64,000 bases of DNA, taken from Sarcocystis neurona. Lineage: Eukaryota; Apicomplexa; Conoidasida; Eucoccidiorida; Sarcocystidae. The stretch covers positions 1,557,820-1,621,819 of the forward strand of contig KL647309.1 of NCBI GenBank assembly GCA_000727475.1. The letters run 5' to 3'. Of this stretch, positions 34,833 to 45,500 are shown piece by piece. The notes under the pieces were generated by a model. That model did not search any database. It was not told where the DNA came from and worked only from the letters and a program-made list of their open reading frames with translations. Positions within the stretch are counted from its first letter, which is position 1. Every line of letters starts with the position of its first letter. Position numbers and translations under genes: made by a program.

Positions 34833-37800
34833 GTGTGTATGTATGTATGTATGTATATTTCTCTCTCTTTGGTCTCTTTTCTGTATACGTGTGTACTCTT
34901 GTGTTAGTGTGTCAGTGTGTGGGGCCGACGTTTAGGCTTCTATATCGTCTGACATATGTATTTCTGCTTCACACATGTGTGTGAAGATTAATCAGCTGCA
35001 GCAGCAAGGACACCTTTATACCAGTCCATCAACGTAGTCGATAAAATCGAACGCACGCGGCTGCTGAGAAATATGTGTGGCCCTCTCAAAATTGACGTCT
35101 TCCCCTGCTCACATCTCTGCAAATCATTTTCTTCTCGTAGCGTCGATATTCGCCTCCGTAGTAGTAGTATAGTAGTAGTAGTATTGATAGCAGTCGTAGT
35201 CATCATAGTAGGTCTTGTTGCTGGAGTAGTAGTAGTAGTAGTAATAGTTGTATAGGAGTGCATTAGTAAGACTAGCAGTAATAGTAGTAGTAATTGTGCT
35301 GGTGGTGAGCCAATGTCAGTATGAGCAGCAGTAGGTGGACGAATAGTAGCAGCAGTAGTGGTAGGAGGGTGGTGGTAGTGGTGGTAGTAGTAGTTGAAGT
35401 AGTACAAGTAAGGGTAGTAGTTTCTTCTGTATTGCGAGTCGAGTGGTCACAGGAGTAGGGGAGTATATCTTCTTCCATTTGTGACTGACAAAAGAGGAAG
35501 AAGAGTCGAAGAAGTATATTTGCGATTAGTTCCTTTTCTTGCATTTCTTGAAGGTTGAAGTTTTGTGGAAGTTTTTGTATCCTCTGCGCCTCCAGGGAAC
35601 GCGCGCTTTTCATCAAAGAACGCGCACACGTCTGTTCGAAGAGACTCTCTCTGGACGGGTGTCTTTCGCTGGTGCTGCTGTGCTGCTGCCAACGGAGGAA
35701 AGTTTCTGCTGCTGACCCTCATCTACCTGGTGGCGCTTCTCTTCCATTTTTGCTGCGGCTACGTCTTTCTATCTGCCTCCGTGGTGCCAATGCTGCTGCT
35801 CCCTCTGCTTGCTGCTGCTCTCTCTGTTTGCTGCTGCTCTCTCTGCTTGGTGCTGCTCTCTCTGCTTGCTGCTGCGCTCTCTGCTTGCTGCTGCGCTCTC
35901 TGCTTGCTGCTGCTCCCTTTGCTTGCTGCTGCCCTCTCTGCTGCTGCGCTCTCTGCTTGCTGCTGCTGCTCTGCTTGCTGCTCTCTCTGTTTGCTGTTGC
36001 TGTTCTGCTTCTTGCTGCTCTCTCTGCTTGCTGCTGCGCTCTCTGTTTGCCGTTGCTGCTCTGCTTCTTGCTGCTCTCTCTGCTTGCTGCTGCTTTGCAC
36101 GCGCAGAAGCGTTGCCGCGCTTTTCTGCGTGCTGCTGGTGTTGCTGTAGTCGCTGCCTCTCTGTTTTCCGCTAATGGTGCTGTTGGTGCTCTCCCCTTCT
36201 TTGGTACTGCTGCTGCCCTTCTGCGTAGACGACCCGCGGGAATTTTGACGTTCTTATCCACACGCCGCTAGTCTGCGCACATCCCCGTCTCATCCCTCCT
36301 GCCCCACGGCGCTCCGTGGTAAGTCTTGGTCTTTTCTCGCATGCATTTCAGCTCTTCCGCCCCGAGACGCTGCTGCTACAACTTTGCTCTGTGCGCTGCG
36401 CTGCACGTGCTGCTGTTTGTGAGGGCTGCTGCTGTTGTTCGTCCTGCTCGCTAGCGCTGCGGCTCCTCTTCCACCTCGTCTCACACTGCTGCTGCTACTG
36501 CTGTCGTGCTGCCGTGAGATTGCTGTTGCTGTCGTTCTCGCCGCGGGGAGAGCGCTGGTGCTTCTCTTTTGGCTGATACAACTGCAGCTGCCGTCCTGCG
36601 GCCGTTGAAACTGCTGCTGGTGGGACGTGTGCTGGCAACCTGGGGAGCTGCTGCTGCTGCAGCTAGACTGTTCGTCTGGGTCCTGCCGCTGTCCTGCTGC
36701 TAATAAGAGAGCGTCTTTGTGTGCTGCTGCTCTTTCTCCGTTAGGTATTGCTGCAGCAGGCGACTGCCGCTGCATTTGCTGCTGTGCGCGCCACCGGTGC
36801 TGCTGTCCCCTCCGCGTGCCACAAGCACCGTCGCCTTGTGTACTTTTGCTGCTGCTGCTGCTGCTGCCATCGCCAGAGACGCGGGCTACTGCTGCCGCAG
36901 TTGCCGTGACTACTGCGGTTCACAAGGCGGATGTATCTGAGGCCTCGCACTCTCCCACGCGCTGCCGCTGCTGATTTCATGCGGGACTGCTGCTGGCAGT
37001 GCTACTATTGCTGCTTGAGAAACGAAGCTGCCGCCTTTCTTAGGGGGCAGTGGCACCACAGAAACAACTTGCGTGTCCTGCTGCAGGAAGAAGAAGCTTG
37101 GAAGTTAACGCAAGTAAATAAAGGGAAGATCTAACAAAAGATACACACGCGATATAGATACGCAGCGATGGGGACCTCACACATGCCCCTTCTTGTAACA
37201 AGGCTGTCGAGTGTCCATTCGGGGATCTGCACACATACATATATATATATATATGTCTGTATCGACGCTTCTGTATACACACTTCTGTGTATACACGTGT
37301 GTGTGTGTGTGTGTTTATCGACGCACTTGGATGTGGATTTATATGTGCGCCTGATTTGCTGCTAAACGGTTTAGTTTGGCCAGCGAAAGAGAAAGAGCGG
37401 AAGGGAGAGGGACAGAAAGAGAAAGAGAGAGGAGGGGACTCGTTCTCGCATTCCGGTGGTGGACACCTCTTCTTGTATATCTGCGTTTCTTCGAGAGAGC
37501 AGAAGTGCAGAAAAACGTCACACGCGTCCGCCGGCAAATACGTGCGTGCAGTTCGTTCGCTCTCACGTCTGCCGGTACCACTCCCGAAATTTCGCTCCCT
37601 GTGCACCGAAATGCAGGTGTCTGTACACCTCGGTGCACGTGTCTGTACCCCTCGGTGCAGGTGTCTGTACACCTCGGTGCAGGTGTCTGTACACCTCGGT
37701 GCAGGTGTCTGTACACCTCGGTGCAGGTGTCTGTACACCTCGGTGCAGGTGTCTGTACACCTCGGTGCAAGTGTCTGTACACCTCGGTGCAAGTGTCAGT

Positions 37801-38307
37801 ACACGTGGACGCAGGTGTCTGTACACCTCGATGCAGGTTTCCGCATACGTAGATATGCTTCGTGTTGCACGATGTAGGAGAGTAGTTGAGACGTTTCAAG
37901 AGAGACTCAGGCTTCCGAGGGACACAGAAGAAGATTTTCTGTGGAAGGGAGGGGGACGAAAAGAAGCAGCCGCAGAAGTTGGCAGGAAAAGCAGAAAAAG
38001 GGAACGTGAAGAAGAGGGGGAGGACGGCGAGCGACAAGCACCAAGTCCTGCATAGGGAGAGAAGCGGAGAACGCATTTCGAAGCAAGAGAACAAGAAGAG
38101 AAGAGACGAAAATGAGTTCTCTGGCGGTGAATTTTGTTTTTTCTTTTTCAGAATATATCTTGCTACTCCGTCTCAAAACTATCGGAGCCTCCGCTGCTGC
38201 CCGCCGCTCCCTCCGCACCTGTGGCAAGTCCTTTTCTTCTCTTCAAGCGCGCAACTCTACACAAAAGAGAACCAGAACAGCAAAGAACGATACGAACAAC
38301 CACCTAG
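18580..38307 (+). CDS. OS-9/erlectin-like ER lectin with two MRH domains, seven exons
   Basis: Proposed exons are 18580-21332, 22035-22158, 25947-26108, 28567-28691, 29881-30202, 33496-33603 and 38152-38307. All phases agree, giving 3,750 nt and 1,249 aa. MRH domain 1 spans about residues 808-1004: RCFTFTG, a roughly 90-residue insertion, [19 protein letters not shown], then APMFC. MRH domain 2 spans about 1026-1210: GWC, YHYEYC, LIQF, a roughly 107-residue insertion, then NGTTC (split by the last-but-one intron), [10 protein letters not shown] and VIENISCY. The paired MRH layout is that of erlectin (XTP3-B); OS-9 has one. These luminal lectins read trimmed N-glycans on misfolded glycoproteins and pass them to the HRD ubiquitin ligase. 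The first ~640 residues are Gln/Ala repeat, followed by a codon-like block from 20521 ([15 protein letters not shown]) and an acidic stretch. The ATG at 18580 and the exon 5 acceptor are best guesses. No signal peptide is visible in this frame, so a 5' exon is probably missing. A Leu-rich ATG frame at 19832, in another frame, could supply one by splicing. Confidence 0.72.
21370..22020. repeat. CTG/GCT-rich tract inside intron 1 of the lectin gene
   Basis: This interrupted CTG/GCT/CTT sequence fills most of the 702-base intron before the acceptor at 22034. All frames are open and give Leu, Ala or Cys runs. It is called intronic because the exon phases on both sides join cleanly across it. Confidence 0.65.
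22970..23440. repeat. Degenerate 55-85-bp tandem repeat in a TA-rich intron
   Basis: Five to six copies share a core like gtatggactacacacatgccattcatata, followed by TA-rich and GATA-rich filler. Cores lie near 22975, 23083, 23160, 23245, 23300 and 23380. The array lies in intron 2 of the lectin gene. Confidence 0.55.
23648..23850. repeat. Tandem duplication of about 110 bp in intron 2
   Basis: The block gcagggtcagtaaatac...gagggggagtaactac, followed by TA repeat and gtaatatgtgtgtacacat, is present twice in a row with small changes. Little divergence suggests a recent event. Confidence 0.6.
23980..24540. other. GC-rich non-repetitive island inside intron 2
   Basis: The stretch stands out from TA-rich DNA on its left and a pyrimidine tract on its right. 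Three plus-strand frames and one minus-strand frame stay open through much of it. One plus frame reads [16 protein letters not shown] and [13 protein letters not shown], which looks protein-like but matches no family I know. The MRH domain joins correctly without it, so it is not needed as an exon of the lectin. Confidence 0.35.
24540..25940. repeat. Long pyrimidine tract with a 28-bp minisatellite (25396-25590)
   Basis: About 1.4 kb of nearly pure C/T on the plus strand ends at the acceptor of lectin exon 3 (AG at 25945-25946). Within it a 28-base unit (cgtctctcttcttcgccgtc plus tccgcctc) is repeated about seven times. Because 28 is not a multiple of 3, three units make an 84-base, 28-residue protein period, and long Ser/Phe/Arg shadow frames arise on the plus strand with Glu/Arg/Lys ones on the minus. 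Confidence 0.7.
26109..28350. other. TA/TG-rich part of lectin intron 3
   Basis: Alternating TA, TG and CA with short GA runs. A block of about 45 bases (agggggagagacataccaac and following) is duplicated at about 26885 and 26970. Another ordinary-composition stretch at 27540-27830 shows no frame worth calling. CTG-rich DNA follows at 28360-28566, directly before exon 4. Confidence 0.55.
28692..29880. other. Lectin intron 4: TA-rich then CTG-rich
   Basis: The intron opens with gtcagt after exon 4, continues as TA/TG repeat to 29250, and becomes CTG/GCT-rich from 29430 to 29830 before the proposed acceptor gggggcag at 29880. Open frames here are repeat shadows. Confidence 0.45.
30203..33495. 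other. Lectin intron 5: CAG/AGT block, then degenerate TA-rich tandem repeats
   Basis: Bases 30370-30830 carry CAG, AGT and GAA triplets with several open frames but no domain. Bases 31635-32430 form a degenerate array in which a motif like agagagaagcagcctgtactcatata recurs every 60-120 bases. A run of ten G lies near 33335. The intron is placed between NG and TTC codons of the second MRH domain, which join in frame. Confidence 0.45.
34988..36261 (-). CDS. Candidate antisense gene nested in the lectin intron, unknown function
   Basis: The best-supported piece is a minus-strand terminal exon at 34988-35116. An acceptor (atgatttgcag) is followed by 42 codons of clearly mixed composition ([20 protein letters not shown], then DWYKGVL) and TAA. 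Further minus-strand frames lie at 35447-35722 ([14 protein letters not shown]) and 35719-36261, which opens basic ([18 protein letters not shown]) and runs into a Ser-Lys-Gln-Arg-Ala-Gln repeat. How these join is not resolved and the 5' end lacks a convincing ATG. No family is recognised. Confidence 0.33.
35790..36110. repeat. Minisatellite of CTCTCTGCTTGCTGCTG type
   Basis: Roughly 15 imperfect units of 15-18 bases combine ctctctgcttg with gctgctg. On the minus strand they read as a [10 protein letters not shown] repeat, on the plus strand as Cys/Leu/Ala. Confidence 0.65.
36945..37113 (+). CDS. Orphan candidate exon, basic/acidic helix, unknown function
   Basis: A short plus-strand stretch of mixed composition ([20 protein letters not shown], then AWKLTQ) ends in a plausible donor, caa|gtaaat, at 37114. 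It stands out from the CTG-rich sequence before it. It lies inside lectin intron 6 and does not fit the MRH fold, so it would belong to an alternative transcript or another gene. Confidence 0.25.
37615..37834. repeat. 22-bp minisatellite with an internal inverted repeat, 10 copies
   Basis: Ten head-to-tail copies of a 22-base unit (core aggtgtctgtacacctcgg). Most copies contain GGTGT-CTGT-ACACC, a 5-bp inverted repeat around a 4-base loop. The array ends about 320 bases before the last lectin exon. Confidence 0.85.
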
Positions 38308-39245
38308 TCGAGTGAACCTTATCTACATATATAGAGAGAGAGAAAAAGAGAGGACTACGCAAATGTAAATGTATGTGTATACGTGTCTCGCTACGAGTGT
38401 TTTCCTGTCTACATATCTGCTTGTAGGCGTCTCGCCTTACAACTACCTATTTGTGTGATTCTGTATCTATACATGTGTGACGTACGTAAGTCTGTACATG
38501 TATGTCTGTATTCATTTCTCGCAACATGTAGTTTCGTGTCACACACACAGCACATCTTCCAAGAGAACGACGTACATTCGTAGAAGTAACTGTCCACGTG
38601 TATGCTCGTCGACGTGTCTTTAAATGCATGCGTGCGTATGTGTGAACAGGTGTACGTATGTTCTGACGCACAGGCAAGTCGAGGAGAAATATATGGACGA
38701 GAAATTTGGAGGGTATACGTTTGCACATAAATGTGTGTATACGTCTGTCTGTGTGTGGGAGTGGACATATGTGTATGTCTATGCACTTTTCCGAGGCCAT
38801 ACGGAGATATATATACACATACAGGGAAAGTGAAGAGAGTCGTATATTACTTACGTCAACACAGATGCACAGAGACGTATTTATAAGTGTACTTATACAT
38901 ACGTATATGTCGTTCCGCACATGTGTACCTACAGAAATATACTTATACGTATAATCCTACTAAAAAGGATGTATACATACAATTCTACGGATATATGTAT
39001 ATGTGTGTGTTTATATATATATACGTATGTCTCTGTGTATATGGATATGTATGCACATATATATGTATATATATACGCATTTATGTGTATGTATCTATTT
39101 ATCATTATTGTTCTGCATACAATATACATATGTTTGTATGCGTGTACGTGACTTCCCACATATGAGTATATATATATATCTATGCGCACGTATGTGTGTA
39201 TGTATGTATGTATATAAGCATGTATGTATGTAAGTAAGTGTGTAA

Positions 39246-39389
<144 letters not shown>

Positions 39390-40679
39390 TAATGCGCATG
39401 TGTGTGTATAGGTATATATGCACATAGGTATGTATGTATATGTGTATGTGTGCAGGTGTATATGTATTTATATGTATGTGTGCATGTGCGCATATATGTG
39501 TGTATACCCTTCTGCGTATATGCGTATGTACGTAGATCGGGAGTTTATGTAGGAGAGTAGAAGAGATGCAGGGTTCATATACAGGGAAGCAACGGAGACG
39601 AAGCAGCAAAGTAAATTCCGTCTTTTTGATGTTCTTTTCAATTCTCTTACGAGCCATCTTGCGTGTATATGCGTATGTGTGTCTCTTTATCTTATCTGCT
39701 GGGGGGTGGGTGCACCACTATTTTCCACGTATATCTTTCTATCTATTCCTGCCTAGCGATACAACTACTCCACATGTATATACATGTTCTCTCATATATA
39801 TATATATATATGTAGCTACCTCACTCTCTCACATACATCTATAGACATATGTCTACATATATGTGTATGTGTATGTGTGTTTACTTAACCCTCTGTGTCT
39901 CTTTCTGTCTTTTTCTCTCTATATATAGAGATATATATATGTGTAGCTACCTCACTCTCTCACATGCATATATAGGTATATGCCTATATATATATGTGTG
40001 TGTGTGTATGTATGAAGATATGTAGATCCACATGCGTCTAGGCAAGTGCATACACGTGTGTGTGTATATGGAGCCCTTTTCTTCAGTTCCTCCTCCTATT
40101 TCTGTCTTTCTTTTTGTGTCTTTCTGTCTTTCTCTCTTCTGGTGCTTTGGTGGCAATTTCCGTAAATGTCCAGCACCTCTTTTCCGTCTACAGAAATGTG
40201 TAACTTTTACGTGAGAAGGCGAGTGTTTGGTGTGCAGAGGGAAGCCGAGAGAAGGTCGTCTCCACCGCAGATGAATTTGGAGGCAGTCTCTGCTGCATCG
40301 GGGAAGACGGACCAGGAGCTCCACTTGTAGGTCCCCTCTTTTGTCTTTTTGTTCTTGCTTGTCTTTCTCCTTGTCCTTCAATTCAACGTAAACTGGTTTG
40401 CAGACTAAATCACGAGAGACGGAATGCACACGTCTTTTGCAAGCGCAGCAGAAGAGAGAGGAGGGGGTCGACCTCCTCCACCACGCGCAGCTGACACACA
40501 CACGCAGAAAATGGAGAAGACCGCGACTTCGATCGGTCTCCTCTTCGTGTCTGCGTACGTATTCGTGTGTGTGCTGCTGAGTTCCCCGGCAAAAACGTCG
40601 ACGAAGCTGTCAAGGGCGGTGCTGCTGCAAAGGCTGCCATGCGACGCTGTGTGTACGTACACCCGAACGAAGAGACGGG

Positions 40680-41165
40680 AAGACGCAGATCGAGGGAGAG
40701 AAAAAGAAGGACCGCAGAAAAAAAGAGATTCATACGTATATCAACCATACACCCACCTCTAGACGTGCTGCTTCTATTCAGAATATATGTGTACATATAT
40801 ATTAGGTGGATCTGTATACAGACAGAAAGAGAGCAGCAAGAGAGGAAGAGAGGAGAGGGATATTCACACGTGTGCCCACATATCTACCTCTAAACATGTT
40901 GCTTTCACCATAAATATGTATGCGTATATATGAGGATTTGTACAGAGGGAAAAAGAGCAGCAAGAGAGAAAAGAGAGACTCATACGTATCAACCATATAT
41001 CCACCTCTATACGTGTTGCTGTCACTTCTAATAAATATATGTGTGTGTATGGGTGGGTTTGTACATGCAGAAAGAGAGCAGCAAGAGAAGAAGACAGAAA
41101 AGAGAGATTTATACGTGTGAACCGCGTATCTGCCTCTACACCCCGGGTTGCTTTCAACTCTAAGA
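40680..41165. repeat. Tandem repeat of about 120 bp, roughly four copies
   Basis: Each copy carries agagagcagcaagagagga (seen at about 40830, 40954 and 41075), a gattcatacg-type stretch, a cacctctaaacgtg-type stretch, gttgcttc and a TA-rich filler. The copies are clearly related but diverged. Confidence 0.65.
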
Positions 41166-41889
41166 TAGGCGTATTTACATGGGTTGATACGGCTGAATCT
41201 TCGGTCCAGGACATTTGTATTCATATGAACCGGAGCACATGTGTGTATGTTTGTGTATATGTGAAAGAGTGTGCGATTGCCCGTGGACCTCTCCTTACAG
41301 ACACATGTGTGCACATGTTCTAGATGTAGTTGCATGTATTTGTATGTCTGTGTAGACAGAAATTATACACCTTTCTGCGACGGTGTACAGTTGTTTTATA
41401 TTTGTACTTGAAAATCTCCACATGCGAATATATATGTGGATTTGTGCGTTAAATTACAGACAGAAAGACAGAAAGAGAGACGTGGACCTACGAAGAGCGC
41501 ATGAAGTGTTGATATGACGTGGTTGTGTGTATGTTGGTAGGTGGCCCCTGCGTGGTGCACGTTTCCCTAAATTTGCAGGCAATTTTCGTCCCCTACCACC
41601 GGGCATTTCTCTCTTTTCCTCTTCTTCTTCACTTCTTCGTCTTTGTTTCACTCGGTGTTCTTGTGCGCTGCGTCAGCTGCGCGGTCCACACGCTGCTGCT
41701 GCCTTTTCTATCTGCGTTCGCCTTCTCACTTGTTCTCTGCTGCTGCTGCCTTGCTTCTTCGTCAGTCTCTTCAAGTTCCTCTCTCTTTCCCCCTCCGGCT
41801 CCCAGCAGATTTCTCCTGCTGCTCACGCTGCTGCTCCCGCTGCAGCTCCTCGCTGCTGGGTCGTGTTCGCTTTTCTTGTCGGGCTGTGC

Positions 41890-42240
41890 CCCATCTGCTG
41901 CTGACACTGCCGCTGACGCTGGCCCTGTTCATGCTGGCGCTCCTCGAGCTGCTGAAGCCGCTGGTGCTGCTGGCGCTGACTCTCGTGCTGCTGCTGGCGC
42001 TGACGCTGCTGCTGCTGAAGCGGCTGGTGCTGCTGACGCTGACGCTGCTGCTGGCGCTGACGCTGCTGCCGCTGGCGCTGCTGCTGCTGCTGACGCTGTC
42101 GGTGCTGCTGACGCTCCTGCTGCTGACGCTCCTGGTACTGCTGCTGACGCTGCTGCCGCTGGCGCTGCTGCTGCTGGTGCTACTGACGCTGCTGCTGCAG
42201 GCGCTGCTGACGCTGACGCTGCGGTTGCCGTTCCCGGTGC
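41890..42240. repeat. CTGACG/CTGCTGG block
   Basis: Interrupted repeats of gctgctgacgctg and related triplets. All frames are open: Ala-Asp-Ala on one plus frame, Leu on another, Gln/Arg on the minus strand. It lies just upstream of the YccV gene. Confidence 0.65.
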
Positions 42241-42563
42241 TGCGTGTGTCTCACTGCTGCGTTCTCTCCCTGCACGGATGCCTCTCGACTTCTGCTGGTG
42301 CTGCTCCTGTTGCCCGTTCCTTGTTGCTGTTACTGCTGTTGCGTCTTCACCACTGCCGCTCCCCGGCTCACTTCGTGTTGCTCTTCCTGCTGCTGGGCCA
42401 CTGTTTTTCTTCACTCTCATCCCGGTAGTGGGCTGCTGCTGTTGTTGCTGCTGGTGCTCTCTGTGCTCCTGCTGCTACTTCTTCTTCAGCTGCTGCTGCT
42501 GCTGTCGTCGTTGCTGTTCCTGGTCTCTCTGGTGCCTTTCCTGCTGCTTCTGTGTTCTCCTCT

Positions 42564-45500
42564 ATGGCAGCTGCTGCTATTGCCGTTGCTGCGTCTCTTC
42601 TGCTGCTGTGGCTGCTTCTGCTGCTGTTGCGCTCTGACGTTTTTGTTGCTCCGTCCACGTGCTGCTCTTGCGGGTGTGATGTCACCGTTGACTTGACAAG
42701 CAGCAGCAGCGGCAGTGGCACCTTCTTCGGGCTGCGCATGTATCAGCGACAACGCACATCAAGGCTGGAGCCTCTCTTCTACGTCGGAACGCCCGTTCGG
42801 TGAGTTGTCCAGTCTCTCTTGATCCTTCACTTTTTGCAGTAACCATATATCTTCTTCTTTTCTTCTTTTACATAGATTCGACGTAAATATACGTTGTGAC
42901 GCCCTATCTCTACATATATATATATATGTGTGTGTATACGTGGACATATATATATACATGTAAATATATATGTATGTATATATATATATATGTTCGTACA
43001 GGGTCTATGATGAAATTCTTCGTAGAACAGAGAGTCAGGAGCTGCACGCGTTTTTGTCGGGGGAAGCCTCGACTTCTTCTTCCCGCTGTTGTTATATATC
43101 AAACTATGCATGTGGCACATATATGAGTTCTCACATTGAACGTCTACGTGCCTCTTCATATATATATATATGTATATGTTTACGCCTCTGTTTTATGGTG
43201 GGACCTATATTGAGTCTTTAATACATAAGCATGTATGTGGGCGCACCTGCTTTGTAGCCGACCTGCCTACTCATTTTTCAATATATATAGGTATATTTGC
43301 GCGTCTGCTTATAATGGGACCTATACGTGTTTCATATATATAGAGAGAGACAGATAGATAGATAAATAGATAGATATCACCATGTTCAATATATTGCCGT
43401 CACTACACACAATCGCCCATAGGTATATACGTGTATGTATATATGTGTGCATATACGTGAATCACATACATAGGTATATATAGGTAGGTATGTATATACA
43501 TGTATATATATGATTCCCATTTCTTTTAGTCCACCTCTTCTCGTAAAGGGTCCTTTCTTTGGATTTTTTAGAGCACGCTAGGATTTGCTAGTATAGATGT
43601 AGATAGATGCTATAACGTATATATAATGATGTCTATACCAAGTGTATATATTCGTGTACACCCGTGTTGCTGCTGTACCTGCGTCCCTATAAAAATGCTA
43701 TATGCAGATGATATACGTGCAGGTGTGTATTCATACAGGCCGATGATCCATACGCATGCGTGGTTCTTCTCACATTAATGCACACCACACATACATATGT
43801 ACATATATATATATATATGTATGTTTATGTATATGTATAGATATACATGTGTATGTATGTGTGTATTTAGATATATGTTGGAGTGCGTGAACTATAAGTT
43901 TTCATCAACGTAGACTGCTACTAAGATGGATATTCTGAGAAATGCGAGTCTCATCTCTTGAGGTGTACGTACACCCCTTCACACACATGCGTACACATCA
44001 AAACTGTTATACGCGTGTGTGTGCGTGTATATATATATATATGTATATATGTATTTTCCTTTCTATACACAGAGGAACTGGTAAAAGATGTAGGTACACG
44101 CAGGGGGATAGCGAGTTGTCTGTTTTCGGCAAATATATGTAAGCGGGTATATGGATAAAGATAGGGGTGTACATATACATTTGAAAAGGAAAATGCCGGA
44201 GGCGGTTTGAGTTCTTTACTACGGATTGTTTACATGTGTATAAAAATACTTCCCGTACTGTCTTCCTACTGGCAACGTCAGTGTGTCTGCGAAGCTATAT
44301 ATATATATATATGTAGAGAGAGAGAGTATACGGGTGCGTGTGCGTACAAGTAGGGATGCGGGTGTAGATATCAACAGTTTCTATGTCTGCATGCATCGGT
44401 GAACAGAATTTTGAATCTCTGTAGTGACACATCAACAAAAAGATATACACGTGTAACTTTTTTTGAGAGGTATGCGTGTGTCACGCGCAGACACCGCTGG
44501 TCAAGCTACGCGGGAATCGTTGTCGCGTGGGATGCTACGTGTGAGGCGCCTGCCGACTGGATAGAGAAAGTGAGTCTCCTCTAGTTTGCTGCTAATTAGC
44601 CTAGTGTTCGTAATTTCCTCCTTTTGCTCCTGCTGCTACGTGTGCTACTATTGCCGCTGCCGATGCTGCTGCCCTCACTGCTACTGCCACTACTACGGCG
44701 GCTGCTGCTGTTGCTGCTGCCCCTACTACTGGTGCTGCTGCTACTAGACGGCTGCCGCTGCTGCTGCTGCTGGCCCTGCTACTGCTGCTGCTGCTACTGC
44801 GACGGCTGCTCCTGTTAATGCTGCGCCTACCACTGCTGCTGCTGCTACTAGACGACTGCCCTTTCTTCTACTGCTGCGGATGCCTCGGCCGCTGGTGCTG
44901 CTGTTCTTTATGCTACCGCCATTGCTCTCACCACCACTGCTTCTGCCGCCACTGCTAGTGCTACTTGCGCTGCTGCTGCTGGGGCCGCCGCTCTGGGGCC
45001 TGCTTCTGCCGCGTCTGCTGCCGTACGTTCCTGCTGCTGCGGCTGTTGTAATCGACGCGTGTCTGCAGCAGCAGAATGCGTCAAGAATGCTTCTCTGTGT
45101 TGCGGCGGTGCTGCTGCAGGTGTATGAATTCTACCCGGCTTCGCATGTGTCTAGGGCTCACTATCTGCTGCTTGTGGATCAGCGAGAGAAGACTGCTTTT
45201 CCTCAGCTTCCTCTCTACGCCTACGTGCCTGAGGTAAGCCGCAGCTTGCTTTTTTTTGTACTAGCATCAAAGTGAAGAGGTTTCAGGTGGATCTTCTGTC
45301 TTCTTTGGGGCAGTGCAGATTAATTGATTCTTCTCTTCGTAGCCTTGTCGTTGGCTTTCAACGTGGAAGGTTAGCCTGGTGTTTCTGGGTTGTTCGCAAA
45401 ACGTGACAATTGCAGATGCGTAGCAGTGACTGCATATTTGCGTGTAAAGCGGCGTATTTTCCTGTATACGTGTACAGGCAGGCGTCGGCGTCGAGTTGCA

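Larger units (their letters stand above)
33604..38151. other. Lectin intron 6, carrying several other signals
   Basis: This 4.5-kb intron begins with a weak donor (gag|gttcgt) and ends at ttttttctttttcag. It holds TA/TG repeats (33.65-34.95 kb), an AGT-rich stretch (35.16-35.42 kb), CTG-rich DNA (35.67-36.95 kb) and a 22-bp minisatellite (37.6-37.8 kb). It also carries a candidate antisense gene and an orphan plus-strand exon, both listed separately. Confidence 0.5.

Noticed and set aside
37040..38055. Plus- and minus-strand frames crossing the 22-bp array (Val-Cys-Thr-type repeats)
   Set aside because: The repetitive proteins follow only from the minisatellite period, and the DNA is intronic to the lectin gene.
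40194..40330. Exon beginning CNFYVRRRVF as the end of the second MRH domain
   Set aside because: It is out of phase with the 33496-33603 exon, whereas the exon at 38152 is in phase and gives the expected ENISCY block.
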